From: Paenibacillus_F chitinolyticus_A
Lineage (GTDB): Bacteria > Bacillota > Bacilli > Paenibacillales > NBRC-103111
Assembly: GCF_045038035.1 (NCBI RefSeq)
Contig: NZ_CP173427.1
Coordinates: 1,984,001 to 2,048,000 of the forward strand
Length of the DNA stretch: 64,000 nucleotides
Direction: 5' to 3'
Under the pieces are notes generated by a model, which saw only the letters and a program-made list of their open reading frames with translations, made no database searches and was not told where the DNA came from. Position numbers and translations under genes: made by a program. Positions 57,125 through 64,000 of this stretch are shown one piece after another. The number at the start of each line of letters is the position of its first letter. The first letter of the stretch is position 1.

Positions 57125-59170
57125 ATGGAACTTAACGAAATTCCGGTTACGGAAGTCCGCGGAATCGGCGGACAGAAGGCCGAAGAACTGCAGGCCCTTG
57201 GCATTACCCGTGTTGCTCATCTGCTCGAGTACTACCCGTTCCGCTACGAAGATTACTCCATCCGCGATTTGACCCAGGTCAAAGACGGAGAGAAAATTAC
57301 CGTGCAGGGCAAGATCATGTCCGAGCCTGTCCTGCAAAGATACGGCCGCAAAAACAGGCTCAGCTGCAAAGTGGTCATTGACCACTTTTTTGTTACCGCC
57401 GTCTGGTTTAACCGGCCGTTCCTGAAAGACCAGCTCGCTCCCGGGCGTGAAATTGTCCTGACGGGCAAGTGGGACCAGCGCCGTCATCAGATGACGGTTT
57501 CGGATTCCGAATTTCCCGATAGGGGAACTTCCAAGACCGGCACTTTGCAGCCGGTCTATTCCGTTGGCGGCTCCCTTACTCAGCATTTTATGCGCAAGGC
57601 GACGGCTCAGGCCCTTACTCAGTACAGCGCCATGGTAAGTGAGATCATCCCGGCGGAACTGCTGCGCAAATACCGCTTGCTGCCCCGCAGAAGAGCCATG
57701 GAGATCATTCACCGCCCCGAGGGGACGGAGGATGGGAACGAGGCCCGGCGCCGGATGGTGTATGAGGAGCTGTTCCTGTTTCAGCTCAAAATGCACGCCT
57801 TCCGGGCCATTACGCGTAACCGCGCCGACGGGCTCGCGCAGCAGGTGGATCTCCCGAAGGTGCGCGCCTTTGTGCGCGGCCTGCCGTTCACGCTGACGCC
57901 TTCGCAGAAGAAGGTCATCGCGGAGATCCTGCAGGACATGCAGGAGCCTTACACGATGAACCGCCTGCTTCAGGGCGATGTCGGAGCGGGCAAGACGGTC
58001 GTTGCCGCGGCGGCGCTCTACGCGACGGTAACGGCCGGCTGCCAGGGCGCTCTGATGGTGCCGACGGAGATCCTCGCCGAACAGCATAACCGCTCGCTGA
58101 CGGCCATGTTCGAGCCCTACGGGCTGCAGGTCGCCCTGCTCACCGGAAGCACGACCGCCCGCCAGCGGCGCGAGCTTCTCGCGTCCCTGCAAATGGGCAT
58201 GCTCGACATTCTGGTCGGCACGCATGCCCTCATCCAGGAAGACGTCTTCTTCCGCAAGCTGGGCCTTGTCGTCACCGACGAGCAGCACCGGTTCGGGGTA
58301 AACCAGCGCAGCATCCTGCGGCGCAAGGGGATGAACCCCGACGTGCTGACGATGACGGCGACGCCGATTCCCCGGACGCTGGCGATTACGGCATTCGGCG
58401 ATCTTGACGTCTCGACGCTCCGGGAGCTTCCGAAGGGGCGCAAACCGATCAAAACGTATTGGGTGCGTCACGAGATGTTCGACCGGGTGCTCGGCTTTAT
58501 CCGCCGGGAAGCGGATGCGGGCCGCCAGGCTTACGTGATCTGCCCGCTGATCGAGGAGTCGGAGAAGCTGGACGTGCAGAACGCGATAGACGTACACGTC
58601 CAGCTTCAGCAGGCGTTCCCCGATCTCAAGGTCGGGCTGCTTCACGGGCGGATGGCCGCGGCCGAGAAGGACGAGATCATGCACCGGTTCAAGGACGGCG
58701 AGATCCACACGCTCGTATCCACAACGGTCATCGAGGTCGGTGTGGACGTTCCCAATGCGACACTGATGGTCGTATACGACGCGGACCGGTTCGGCTTGTC
58801 GCAGCTGCATCAGCTGCGGGGCCGGGTCGGGCGCGGGGAGCACCAGTCGTTCTGCGTCCTGATCGCCGATCCGAAAACCGAAGTCGGCAAGGAGCGGATG
58901 CAGGCGATGACGGATACGACGGACGGCTTCGAAATCGCCCGGCGGGATCTGGAGCTTCGCGGGCCCGGAGATTTCTTCGGCACGAAGCAGAGCGGCCTGC
59001 CCGACTTCCGGATCGCCGACATGATGGTCGACTTCGAAACGATGGAGCTGGCCCGTGACGATGCGGCCGAGCTCGTAGCGCGGCCGGAGTTCTGGACGGC
59101 GGCGGAGTATATTCCGCTTCGTGACTTTCTCCAGCGCGAGCTTATTTTCGACGGGGATATCATGGACTGA
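57125..59170 (+). CDS. recG: ATP-dependent DNA helicase RecG
   Basis: Branch-migration helicase of 681 residues that regresses stalled forks. The N-terminal wedge region contains VRGIGGQKAEELQALGI and a later OB-fold. Helicase motifs are LLQGDVGAGKTVVA, TDEQHRFGVNQR, TATPIPRTLA and QLRGRVGRGEHQS. The ATG is directly after the degV stop without a good Shine-Dalgarno, so translation is probably coupled. fapR and plsX, which follow in B. subtilis, are absent here; a terminator ends the operon. Confidence 0.96.
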   Translation: MELNEIPVTEVRGIGGQKAEELQALGITRVAHLLEYYPFRYEDYSIRDLTQVKDGEKITVQGKIMSEPVLQRYGRKNRLSCKVVIDHFFVTAVWFNRPFLKDQLAPGREIVLTGKWDQRRHQMTVSDSEFPDRGTSKTGTLQPVYSVGGSLTQHFMRKATAQALTQYSAMVSEIIPAELLRKYRLLPRRRAMEIIHRPEGTEDGNEARRRMVYEELFLFQLKMHAFRAITRNRADGLAQQVDLPKVRAFVRGLPFTLTPSQKKVIAEILQDMQEPYTMNRLLQGDVGAGKTVVAAAALYATVTAGCQGALMVPTEILAEQHNRSLTAMFEPYGLQVALLTGSTTARQRRELLASLQMGMLDILVGTHALIQEDVFFRKLGLVVTDEQHRFGVNQRSILRRKGMNPDVLTMTATPIPRTLAITAFGDLDVSTLRELPKGRKPIKTYWVRHEMFDRVLGFIRREADAGRQAYVICPLIEESEKLDVQNAIDVHVQLQQAFPDLKVGLLHGRMAAAEKDEIMHRFKDGEIHTLVSTTVIEVGVDVPNATLMVVYDADRFGLSQLHQLRGRVGRGEHQSFCVLIADPKTEVGKERMQAMTDTTDGFEIARRDLELRGPGDFFGTKQSGLPDFRIADMMVDFETMELARDDAAELVARPEFWTAAEYIPLRDFLQRELIFDGDIMD

Positions 59171-59184
59171 TAAACGGCTTTACG

Positions 59185-59216
59185 AAAACCGACCGGCGCT
59201 GCCGGCCGGTTTTTTT
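59185..59216 (+). terminator. Terminator of the yloU-recG operon
   Basis: ACCGGC (59192-59197) pairs with GCCGGT (59205-59210), preceded by AAAACCG and followed by a T run. Confidence 0.8.
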
Positions 59217-59494
59217 GTGCCGCGTGATGTTCCCGGCGCGTCGAGGCCTGCCCATCGCATGCGGTTGGCCGCCGTTTCTGCCGTAGTTGAATCGCTTCTT
59301 TGCCGCGAGAGGCGGCCTGTGTTTGCTAACCGGTGCCGGGAATCCCGGTGAATCGTTTTTCTGATGAGGACTTAAACGAGAGTGCGATCGGCGATGCCGG
59401 GACGGACCGTAAGCTTTTCCACCCGTAAAATCTAGGCACATCCGGGCCGCTGCCGACATATGTTAGCAGGGATGGATAACGGGGAGGTGTTCAA
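59217..59494 (+). other. Gap between recG and the SpoVIF-like gene
   Basis: Apart from the recG terminator at its start and GGGGAGG just before the next GTG, I see no gene, clear promoter or strong structure here. A small GC-rich inverted element (CCGGGAATCCCGG, about 59336-59348) has no T run. Confidence 0.5.
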
Positions 59495-59782
59495 GTGAGC
59501 TATCAGCAATATGGTATCGATCCGGCTCTGGTCGAACGCGTGAAATGGAAAATGAAAAACCCGGAAATTAAAGAACGCATTAAAAGGCTGCTGGAAGGGG
59601 TCACGAAGTACGATCTGCAAAACCGGCAGAAAGTTGCCGCTTTCGTCGCCCAGTTTTCCAAAGTGCTCGGCGAACCGCTTACTCAGGCCCAGTCGTCGTC
59701 TATGATTGATTTTGTCATCGCCCAAAAAATCGATCCCAACAACACGTTCCATTTATTAAAGCTGTGGGGAATGTTCCGTTAA
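59495..59782 (+). CDS. SpoVIF-like sporulation protein
   Basis: Helical protein of 95 residues. LVERVKWKMKNPEIKERIKRLL, GVTKYDLQNRQKVAAFVAQF and MIDFVIAQKIDPNNTFHLLK are conserved in Paenibacillaceae proteins annotated as stage VI sporulation protein F, which in B. subtilis helps late coat assembly under sigma-G/GerE control. Similarity to the B. subtilis protein is weak, so the assignment is tentative. It starts with GTG eight bases after GGGGAGG. A bidirectional terminator follows. Confidence 0.6.
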   Translation: MSYQQYGIDPALVERVKWKMKNPEIKERIKRLLEGVTKYDLQNRQKVAAFVAQFSKVLGEPLTQAQSSSMIDFVIAQKIDPNNTFHLLKLWGMFR

Positions 59783-59848
59783 AAAAAGCAGGCTGCTCCT
59801 GAAGATGAGTAGACACGGAAGATTTCGTTATTTTTCGTGCCCATCTAC

Positions 59849-59893
59849 AAAAAAACCGTCTATTCTTCGATAAAGAAGAGAGACGGTTTTTTT
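59849..59893. terminator. Bidirectional terminator between the SpoVIF-like and yolD-type genes
   Basis: Seven A then ACCGTCT pairs with AGACGGT then seven T, with a second ATTCTTC/GAAGA stem inside. Confidence 0.88.
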
Positions 59894-59996
59894 GCTTTTT
59901 CATTTTTTGCCGCAGATTTGTCGGAAAAGCCCTGCTTTAATCCTAGCATTCTGAGTGGTTATTCAAAATTTCACTTTGTTCCCGGAAACCGGAATT

Positions 59997-60356
59997 CTAA
60001 TCGCTGATTTTGAGAATATCGTCAAAAGCGAGCCGGCGCACATTTCCCGGCACTTCAAGATGGATTTCCTGCTTCAGAGGGTCGATGCGCCGGACGATCC
60101 CGGCTATTTCCTCGTCCTCGAAAGGACCGTATACCGTCAGGGTAAGCACCCGCCCCGTTGTCTTCGCCTGGGCCAGAAGACTGCCTATGCGCTGGCGCTC
60201 TTCGTCTTCCAGCGACGGGTGAGCCCGGCGGTTCAGTTCCCGCTGGTGGCGCAGGTAGGCTTCCTTGTGTTCGGGCAGCATCATGCGGGACGATTCATAC
60301 AGGCCGTTTCCCTGAAGTTTTTTGCCTGTCTTGGAACCGGCCGAAGAAGATTTCAC
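59997..60356 (-). CDS. YolD-like family protein
   Basis: Protein of 119 residues of the YolD-like family (PF08863). GLYESSRMMLPEHKEAYLRHQ and LTLTVYGPFEDEEIAGIVRRID fit; family members sit beside Y-family polymerases (yolD-uvrX, yqjX-yqjW in B. subtilis) and were proposed to be UmuD-like partners. It begins with GTG that overlaps the polymerase stop (GTGA) and has GGAGG upstream, so the two are translationally coupled and under the same LexA-like control. Confidence 0.85.
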   Translation of the reverse strand: MKSSSAGSKTGKKLQGNGLYESSRMMLPEHKEAYLRHQRELNRRAHPSLEDEERQRIGSLLAQAKTTGRVLTLTVYGPFEDEEIAGIVRRIDPLKQEIHLEVPGNVRRLAFDDILKISD

Positions 60357-61600
60357 TTGTAATGCCCTCCGATCTTATGGGATCTGTCTTTGGCCTGGCC
60401 GGCCGGGGTAGCGGAAACCGCACGCATAATGGCGGTGCTTCCGAACCGCTGCCGGATCGTATCGGTTGCCCGCTCCAGAGCGATTTTGCGCTCCTCGTCT
60501 CCGAACATCAGCAGCTGATACTGATCATCGGGCACGAGGTCTCCCAGCGTGACTCCGACCTTGCGTACGGGGAGGCCGTCCCAGTGCTTGCGGAACAGTA
60601 GCTGGGCCGTTTCGTAGACCGTATCGGTGAGCTGCGTCGGGTTCGGCAGCTTCATCTGGCGGTAAAAACCGCTCGGATGGTCGTAATCCGCGCCCTGACA
60701 GCCGACGGAGACCACCTGGCCCTGACAGCCTTTGGCCCGGCAGCGCTGGCATACCAGCTCGGAGAGCTCGAGCAGCACGACTTTGATTTCTTCGGCCGTG
60801 GCATAGTCGCGGGGCAGCGTCATCTGATGGCCGACGGCCTTTTGTCCCTCGTGAGTCTGGGGGGTTACCGGGGAAGGATCGATGCCGTTAGCTACCCGCC
60901 AGATGACTTCCCCGTTGATTCCCCAGCGAGCGCGCAGACGGGCCAGCGGGGTTCTGGCCAAGTCGCCGACGGTAAGGATGCCCATGCGGTTAAGATGCCG
61001 GGTCATCCGGGAGCCGATCAGATACGTTTTGCTGACGGGCAGCTCCCAGAGATTGGCGATTTCGCTTTTGGGCAGTCCGTAGATGCCCTCCCGGTTTTTC
61101 TTGGCGAAATTGTCGCAGGCCATTTTAGCGAGCACTTTATTTTCGCTGATGCCGATCCGCGTCCATACACCGGTTTCCTGCAGCACCTTTTGCTGGATAT
61201 CTCTGGCGATTTCCACGGGCGTGCCGAAGAGATGCAGGCTCCCCGTCACATCCAGGTACTGTTCGTCAATGCTGAACGGCTCCACGAGATCGGTGTACGT
61301 TTGAAGAATGGCCGTAATCTGCATGGAGACTTTAATGTACTCTTCCATGCGGGGGCGGATGACTACGGCCTCGGGACATTTCCGGAGGGCCTCGCCCAGC
61401 CTTTCGGCCGTTGTGACGCCGTGCGCTTTAGCGAGGGGGCAGGCGGCCAGAATAATGCCGGAACGGCGGGCGGGATCGCCCGCTACGACGACAGGCTTAT
61501 CGCGGTATTGGGGATGGGCGGCTTTTTCCACGGATGCGTAAAAAGACTGGCAGTCCGCCAGCATAATTACACGTTTGCCTTGCTCGGGGAAGGCGGTCAT
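60353..61600 (-). CDS. Y-family translesion DNA polymerase (DinB/UmuC type)
   Basis: Error-prone polymerase of 415 residues. The catalytic aspartate and steric region are in MLADCQSFYASVEKA, the second acidic pair in SIDEQYLDV; PARRSGIILAACPLAKAHGV is the fingers motif. Helix-hairpin-helix (MTRHLNRMGILTVGDL) and a little-finger domain follow. It pairs with a YolD gene, like UvrX and YqjW of Bacillus. The ATG at 61600 (six bases after AGGTG) is preferred over a GTG at 61609. Two LexA-like boxes lie 50-100 bases upstream. Confidence 0.92.
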   Translation of the reverse strand: MTAFPEQGKRVIMLADCQSFYASVEKAAHPQYRDKPVVVAGDPARRSGIILAACPLAKAHGVTTAERLGEALRKCPEAVVIRPRMEEYIKVSMQITAILQTYTDLVEPFSIDEQYLDVTGSLHLFGTPVEIARDIQQKVLQETGVWTRIGISENKVLAKMACDNFAKKNREGIYGLPKSEIANLWELPVSKTYLIGSRMTRHLNRMGILTVGDLARTPLARLRARWGINGEVIWRVANGIDPSPVTPQTHEGQKAVGHQMTLPRDYATAEEIKVVLLELSELVCQRCRAKGCQGQVVSVGCQGADYDHPSGFYRQMKLPNPTQLTDTVYETAQLLFRKHWDGLPVRKVGVTLGDLVPDDQYQLLMFGDEERKIALERATDTIRQRFGSTAIMRAVSATPAGQAKDRSHKIGGHYK

Positions 61601-61649
61601 CGGTAACACCTGCCATTTTGTCGGAATGAGAAAATGAATTTGAATAAAG

Positions 61650-61663
61650 GGAACTTGTGTTCG
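61650..61663. promoter_or_regulatory. LexA (DinR) box upstream of the polymerase gene
   Basis: Reverse strand CGAACACAAGTTCC matches the Bacillus SOS box CGAAC-N4-GTTCG at nine of ten positions. It lies 50 bases before the polymerase start. Confidence 0.7.
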
Positions 61664-61683
61664 TATCTATTATTAACCATACA

Positions 61684-61697
61684 CGAACATTTATTCG
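61684..61697. promoter_or_regulatory. Second LexA-like box upstream of the polymerase gene
   Basis: CGAACATTTATTCG matches the SOS box at nine of ten positions. It sits directly after the stop of the upstream gene, 34 bases centre to centre from the first box. Confidence 0.65.
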
Positions 61698-61698
61698 G

Positions 61699-62103
61699 TT
61701 AACAACCGGTAATGTTTGCCTGCCCGGTGTTTCCGGTGTCCGGCCCGGCGGTAGGATCCAGGTACACCTCCAGTGCGGTAACGATTTCGGCGCGGATCAG
61801 CCGCCACAGCAAAGAAAACCGGTGGTGATACCCGCGGCATATGTAAGCGACGTTCAACCCGTCTGTCGTGCGCCTTTCCTCGTAAATCCGGATGCCCCGC
61901 CGGCGGAACTGCTTGCGCAAAAAAGCCATGTCGGCCGTGACGCGATCTTGGATCAGGCGAAGATGGCCGATCAGCGGCTCTGGAAGTTTGCCGGAGCTTT
62001 CCAGCAGCGCAATGTTTTTTTCCAGTACGTCTAACAGAACCGGAAGCAGCACATACCGCTTAACGAGCATCGAATCGTCACGGGTTTGCAAAGGCGGCTG
62101 CAT
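61699..62103 (-). CDS. Unknown protein of a LexA-controlled cluster
   Basis: Protein of 134 residues that I cannot assign. It is largely helical: LVKRYVLLPVLLDVLEKNIALL, LIGHLRLIQDRVTADMAFLRKQF, then a basic RRRGIRIYEERR segment, a CRGYHHRFSLLWRLIRAEI helix and a short disordered tail rich in Gly and Thr. The ATG at 62103 has AAGGAG ten bases upstream. It lies upstream of the Y-family polymerase on the same strand and has a LexA-like box 58 bases before its start, so it is likely induced by DNA damage. Confidence 0.7.
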   Translation of the reverse strand: MQPPLQTRDDSMLVKRYVLLPVLLDVLEKNIALLESSGKLPEPLIGHLRLIQDRVTADMAFLRKQFRRRGIRIYEERRTTDGLNVAYICRGYHHRFSLLWRLIRAEIVTALEVYLDPTAGPDTGNTGQANITGC

Positions 62104-62160
62104 GATGTCTCACTCCTTGGGTATGGAAACGTATGTTCTTATGTAGTATATTCAGAATAC

Positions 62161-62174
62161 CGAACATATATTCG
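62161..62174. promoter_or_regulatory. LexA-like box upstream of the unknown SOS-cluster gene
   Basis: CGAACATATATTCG matches CGAAC-N4-GTTCG at nine of ten positions, in the AT-rich promoter region of the gene at 61699-62103. Confidence 0.68.
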
Positions 62175-62248
62175 ATTATCAAGAAGAGAATTATTTGGAA
62201 TTTTTGAGCGAAATTCGCCAGTTTAGCCAGTCCTTTTGAGCGCAGCCG

Positions 62249-62277
62249 TAAACAAAAAGATCATGATCATGTACAAT
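62249..62277 (+). promoter_or_regulatory. Likely promoter of the HD-GYP gene
   Basis: TAAACA (62249-62254), 17-base spacer, TACAAT (62272-62277). The palindrome ATCATGATCATG overlaps the spacer and could be an operator. Confidence 0.5.
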
Positions 62278-62320
62278 AAAAAGAGAGTAACATGCCATTT
62301 ATTGGGAGAGGGGGCGCGTT

Positions 62321-63868
62321 TTGCGAACATATACATACCGGCGGCTTCTGTTGGCTCTGCTGCGCAATTACTTGATCGGCTCCGCCATTGCGGTGCTGGG
62401 AGTAGGCAGCGTTCTGATCTATTCCTCACTGCGGGCGACGAGTCGCGAAATGTCCGTCATGCTGGTTATCCTGGGCGTTTCGCTCCTTGTGATGATAGGG
62501 GCCGAACTGACCGTATTTGCCCGTCAGATGAGGCCGGTCCGTGCGGTTTTTCTCAAACACAGTCCCGCTCTCGACGAAATAAAGGAAGCTTATATACGCC
62601 TTCACCAGCTCCCGGTGCTGGCGGTCAAACGGATTTTCGGACCGCACTTGTTCGGAATGGTTCTGCCTGCCGTCGTGCTGGCCGTGGGCGCGATCCGTAT
62701 GGGCATGCTGGAGATCAGTTATTTTGACCTGACGCTCGCCGTGCTCGGCGCTCTGCTTGTGGGGTGCATGCATGCGATGATTGAATTTTTTCTGACCGCC
62801 TATTCCATCCGTCCGGCGCTCCGGCATTCGCACGATCTTGCCCTGCGCCTGCACGGCGCGGAGGTGTCTCTGGACGGCAGAGTGTTGTTTTCGATCCGGA
62901 AAAAGTTCCAATGGAGCGCGTTTCTGATCGGTACCTTCCCGCTTTTCCTGTATTATTTGACCGTGCAGATCCGTCTGGTCCGCGAGGATACGTCCCTGCT
63001 GATGGATTACTGGAAGTGGGATGCCATGATTATCCTGCTGGGCATTCTGTTCGCTTCGCTCGGCGCCTGGCTGCTTTCCCGGGATATCGAGCATCCCATC
63101 GGGCAGATCCATAAAGTCATGGGAGAAGTGCGGGCCGGGAATCTGGATATCCATGCGCCGGATCTTTATCCCGATGAGTTTTCGCGCCTGGTGGCGGGCT
63201 TTAATCACATGGTGGAAGGACTCCGGGAGCGGGACCGGATCAATCACGAACTGATTTCGGGCTATTTTGCCGCGCTGGCCGCCGCGCTGGATGCCAGAGA
63301 CGCGTACACGGCCGGACACTCCGAAAGGGTCGCGGGCTATTCCGTCCGGATCGGCAGTCTGGCCGGGTTCTCCGAACACGACCTGGAGGAACTGCGCAAA
63401 ACGGCGCTGCTGCACGACATCGGCAAAATCGGAATCAGCGACACCGTGCTGTTAAAAGAGGGGAGGCTCACGGACGACGAGTTTGCCCAAATTCAGATGC
63501 ACCCCGCGCTGGGAGAACGAATCCTGCGGCAGATCGAGCCGCAGAGCTTGATGGCCCCGTTCCTGCCGGGAGTCCGTTCCCATCACGAACGGTTTGACGG
63601 CCGGGGCTATCCGGACGGTCTCAAGGGCCTGGATATTCCGCTTTTCGGCCGGGTAATTGCCATTGCCGATGCTTATGACGCGATGACCTCGGACCGCCCC
63701 TACCGCAAAGGCATGTCCACGGAGAAGGCGCTGTCCATTTTGAAAGAAGGAAGGGGCACGCAGTGGGACCCCCACTTCGCAACCTTGTTTATCGGCTGGC
63801 TGGAAGAAGAAGGCGGGCTGGATAATAAATCCGACGGAGCCGAAAGAACGCGCGAACATGCCGGCTGA
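62321..63868 (+). CDS. Membrane-bound HAMP-HD-GYP phosphodiesterase
   Basis: Predicted cyclic di-GMP phosphodiesterase of 515 residues. Six hydrophobic helices (about 17-35, 45-65, 108-128, 135-160, 198-216, 234-252) are followed by a HAMP domain (about 250-305) and an HD-GYP domain. The metal and signature residues are complete: HDIGK (365-369), HHERFDGRGYP (421-431) and IADAYDAMTSDRPYR. It starts with TTG after GGGAGAGGGGG. With the GGDEF protein at 7.1 kb it gives the window both sides of c-di-GMP turnover, but nothing links them directly. Confidence 0.9.
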   Translation: MRTYTYRRLLLALLRNYLIGSAIAVLGVGSVLIYSSLRATSREMSVMLVILGVSLLVMIGAELTVFARQMRPVRAVFLKHSPALDEIKEAYIRLHQLPVLAVKRIFGPHLFGMVLPAVVLAVGAIRMGMLEISYFDLTLAVLGALLVGCMHAMIEFFLTAYSIRPALRHSHDLALRLHGAEVSLDGRVLFSIRKKFQWSAFLIGTFPLFLYYLTVQIRLVREDTSLLMDYWKWDAMIILLGILFASLGAWLLSRDIEHPIGQIHKVMGEVRAGNLDIHAPDLYPDEFSRLVAGFNHMVEGLRERDRINHELISGYFAALAAALDARDAYTAGHSERVAGYSVRIGSLAGFSEHDLEELRKTALLHDIGKIGISDTVLLKEGRLTDDEFAQIQMHPALGERILRQIEPQSLMAPFLPGVRSHHERFDGRGYPDGLKGLDIPLFGRVIAIADAYDAMTSDRPYRKGMSTEKALSILKEGRGTQWDPHFATLFIGWLEEEGGLDNKSDGAERTREHAG

Positions 63869-63935
63869 TTTACCGGAAAACGGAAGACGGAAAACGGAAA
63901 GGGAAGAAAAGGGGCTTCCGCCCGGATGCCGAAAG

Positions 63936-63989
63936 AACGAAAAGACACATGCATTTTCCGCCCGGCGGATGTGAATGTGTCTTTTCGTT
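63936..63989. terminator. Long inverted repeat, bidirectional terminator after the HD-GYP gene
   Basis: AACGAAAAGACACAT (63936-63950) and ATGTGTCTTTTCGTT (63975-63989) are perfect 15-bp arms, with CCGC/GCGG pairing inside. Between the gene and this element lies a purine-rich stretch with a repeated GGAAAACGGAA. Confidence 0.75.
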
Positions 63990-64000
63990 ATACGAGTGCC

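Noticed and set aside
57068..58843. A 591-codon reverse frame across recG
   Set aside because: Antisense shadow; no RBS and no recognisable motif.
63870..63905. Purine-rich repeat GGAAAACGGAA near the end as a possible CRISPR or mobile-element repeat
   Set aside because: Only two short copies without spacers or flanking genes; simple local duplication is enough.

Overview
This 64-kb window is a chromosomal core segment from a spore-forming, low-GC-type Firmicute, most likely a member of the Paenibacillaceae. The evidence is spoVM, a SpoVIF-like protein, YlaN, YugN, YlbF/YlbG, YolD, RemA and RqcH; one long block (rqcH to recG) that follows the Bacillus subtilis yloA-recG gene order; and AGGAGG-type ribosome binding sites with frequent GTG and TTG starts. 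The DNA is moderately GC-rich, so many long antisense shadow frames exist. I see no rRNA, tRNA, insertion sequence, prophage or CRISPR array.

Layout. 1-6.9 kb: the 3' end of acsA, a large class A penicillin-binding protein with fibronectin-type tail domains, a tyrosine T-box leader with its tyrosyl-tRNA synthetase, and rpsD. 7-18 kb: a diguanylate cyclase, a VTT-type membrane protein, an M29 aminopeptidase, an HPr-like protein without the catalytic histidine, ylaN, a Ca2+/H+ antiporter, an Asp23-family protein, ftsW with a YugN-like gene, an M20 amidohydrolase, a CBS-domain protein and a lipoprotein nuclease. 18-25 kb: a bacterial XPB helicase overlapping its partner gene, ricF (ylbF), an asparaginase, ylbG and a conserved unknown. 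25-30 kb: a LysR regulator, a PHP phosphoesterase, galU and ugd, and a MerR-family regulator with the signature of a CarH-type cobalamin photoreceptor. 30-59 kb: the housekeeping block rqcH (divergent), yloB, dapF, yitJ-like, yicC, remA, gmk, rpoZ, coaBC, priA, def, fmt, rsmB, rlmN, prpC, prkC, rsgA, rpe, spoVM, rpmB (reverse), yloU, fakA, a degV/fakB gene and recG. 59-64 kb: a SpoVIF-like gene, a damage-inducible-looking cluster (unknown gene, Y-family polymerase, YolD) with three LexA-like boxes, and an HD-GYP phosphodiesterase.

How the genes fit together. The rqcH-recG block combines ribosome rescue, nucleotide and coenzyme A synthesis, replication restart, formyl-methionine processing, rRNA modification, ribosome assembly and PASTA kinase/phosphatase signalling. 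FakA and its DegV-type partner form a fatty-acid kinase pair. The window encodes both a c-di-GMP synthase (about 7.1 kb) and a putative c-di-GMP hydrolase (about 62.3 kb). The best candidates for less-described biology are the CarH-like regulator beside the UDP-glucuronate genes, the XPB pair, the LexA-box cluster with its unknown first gene, the His-less HPr-like protein, and the unknown protein at 24.4 kb.
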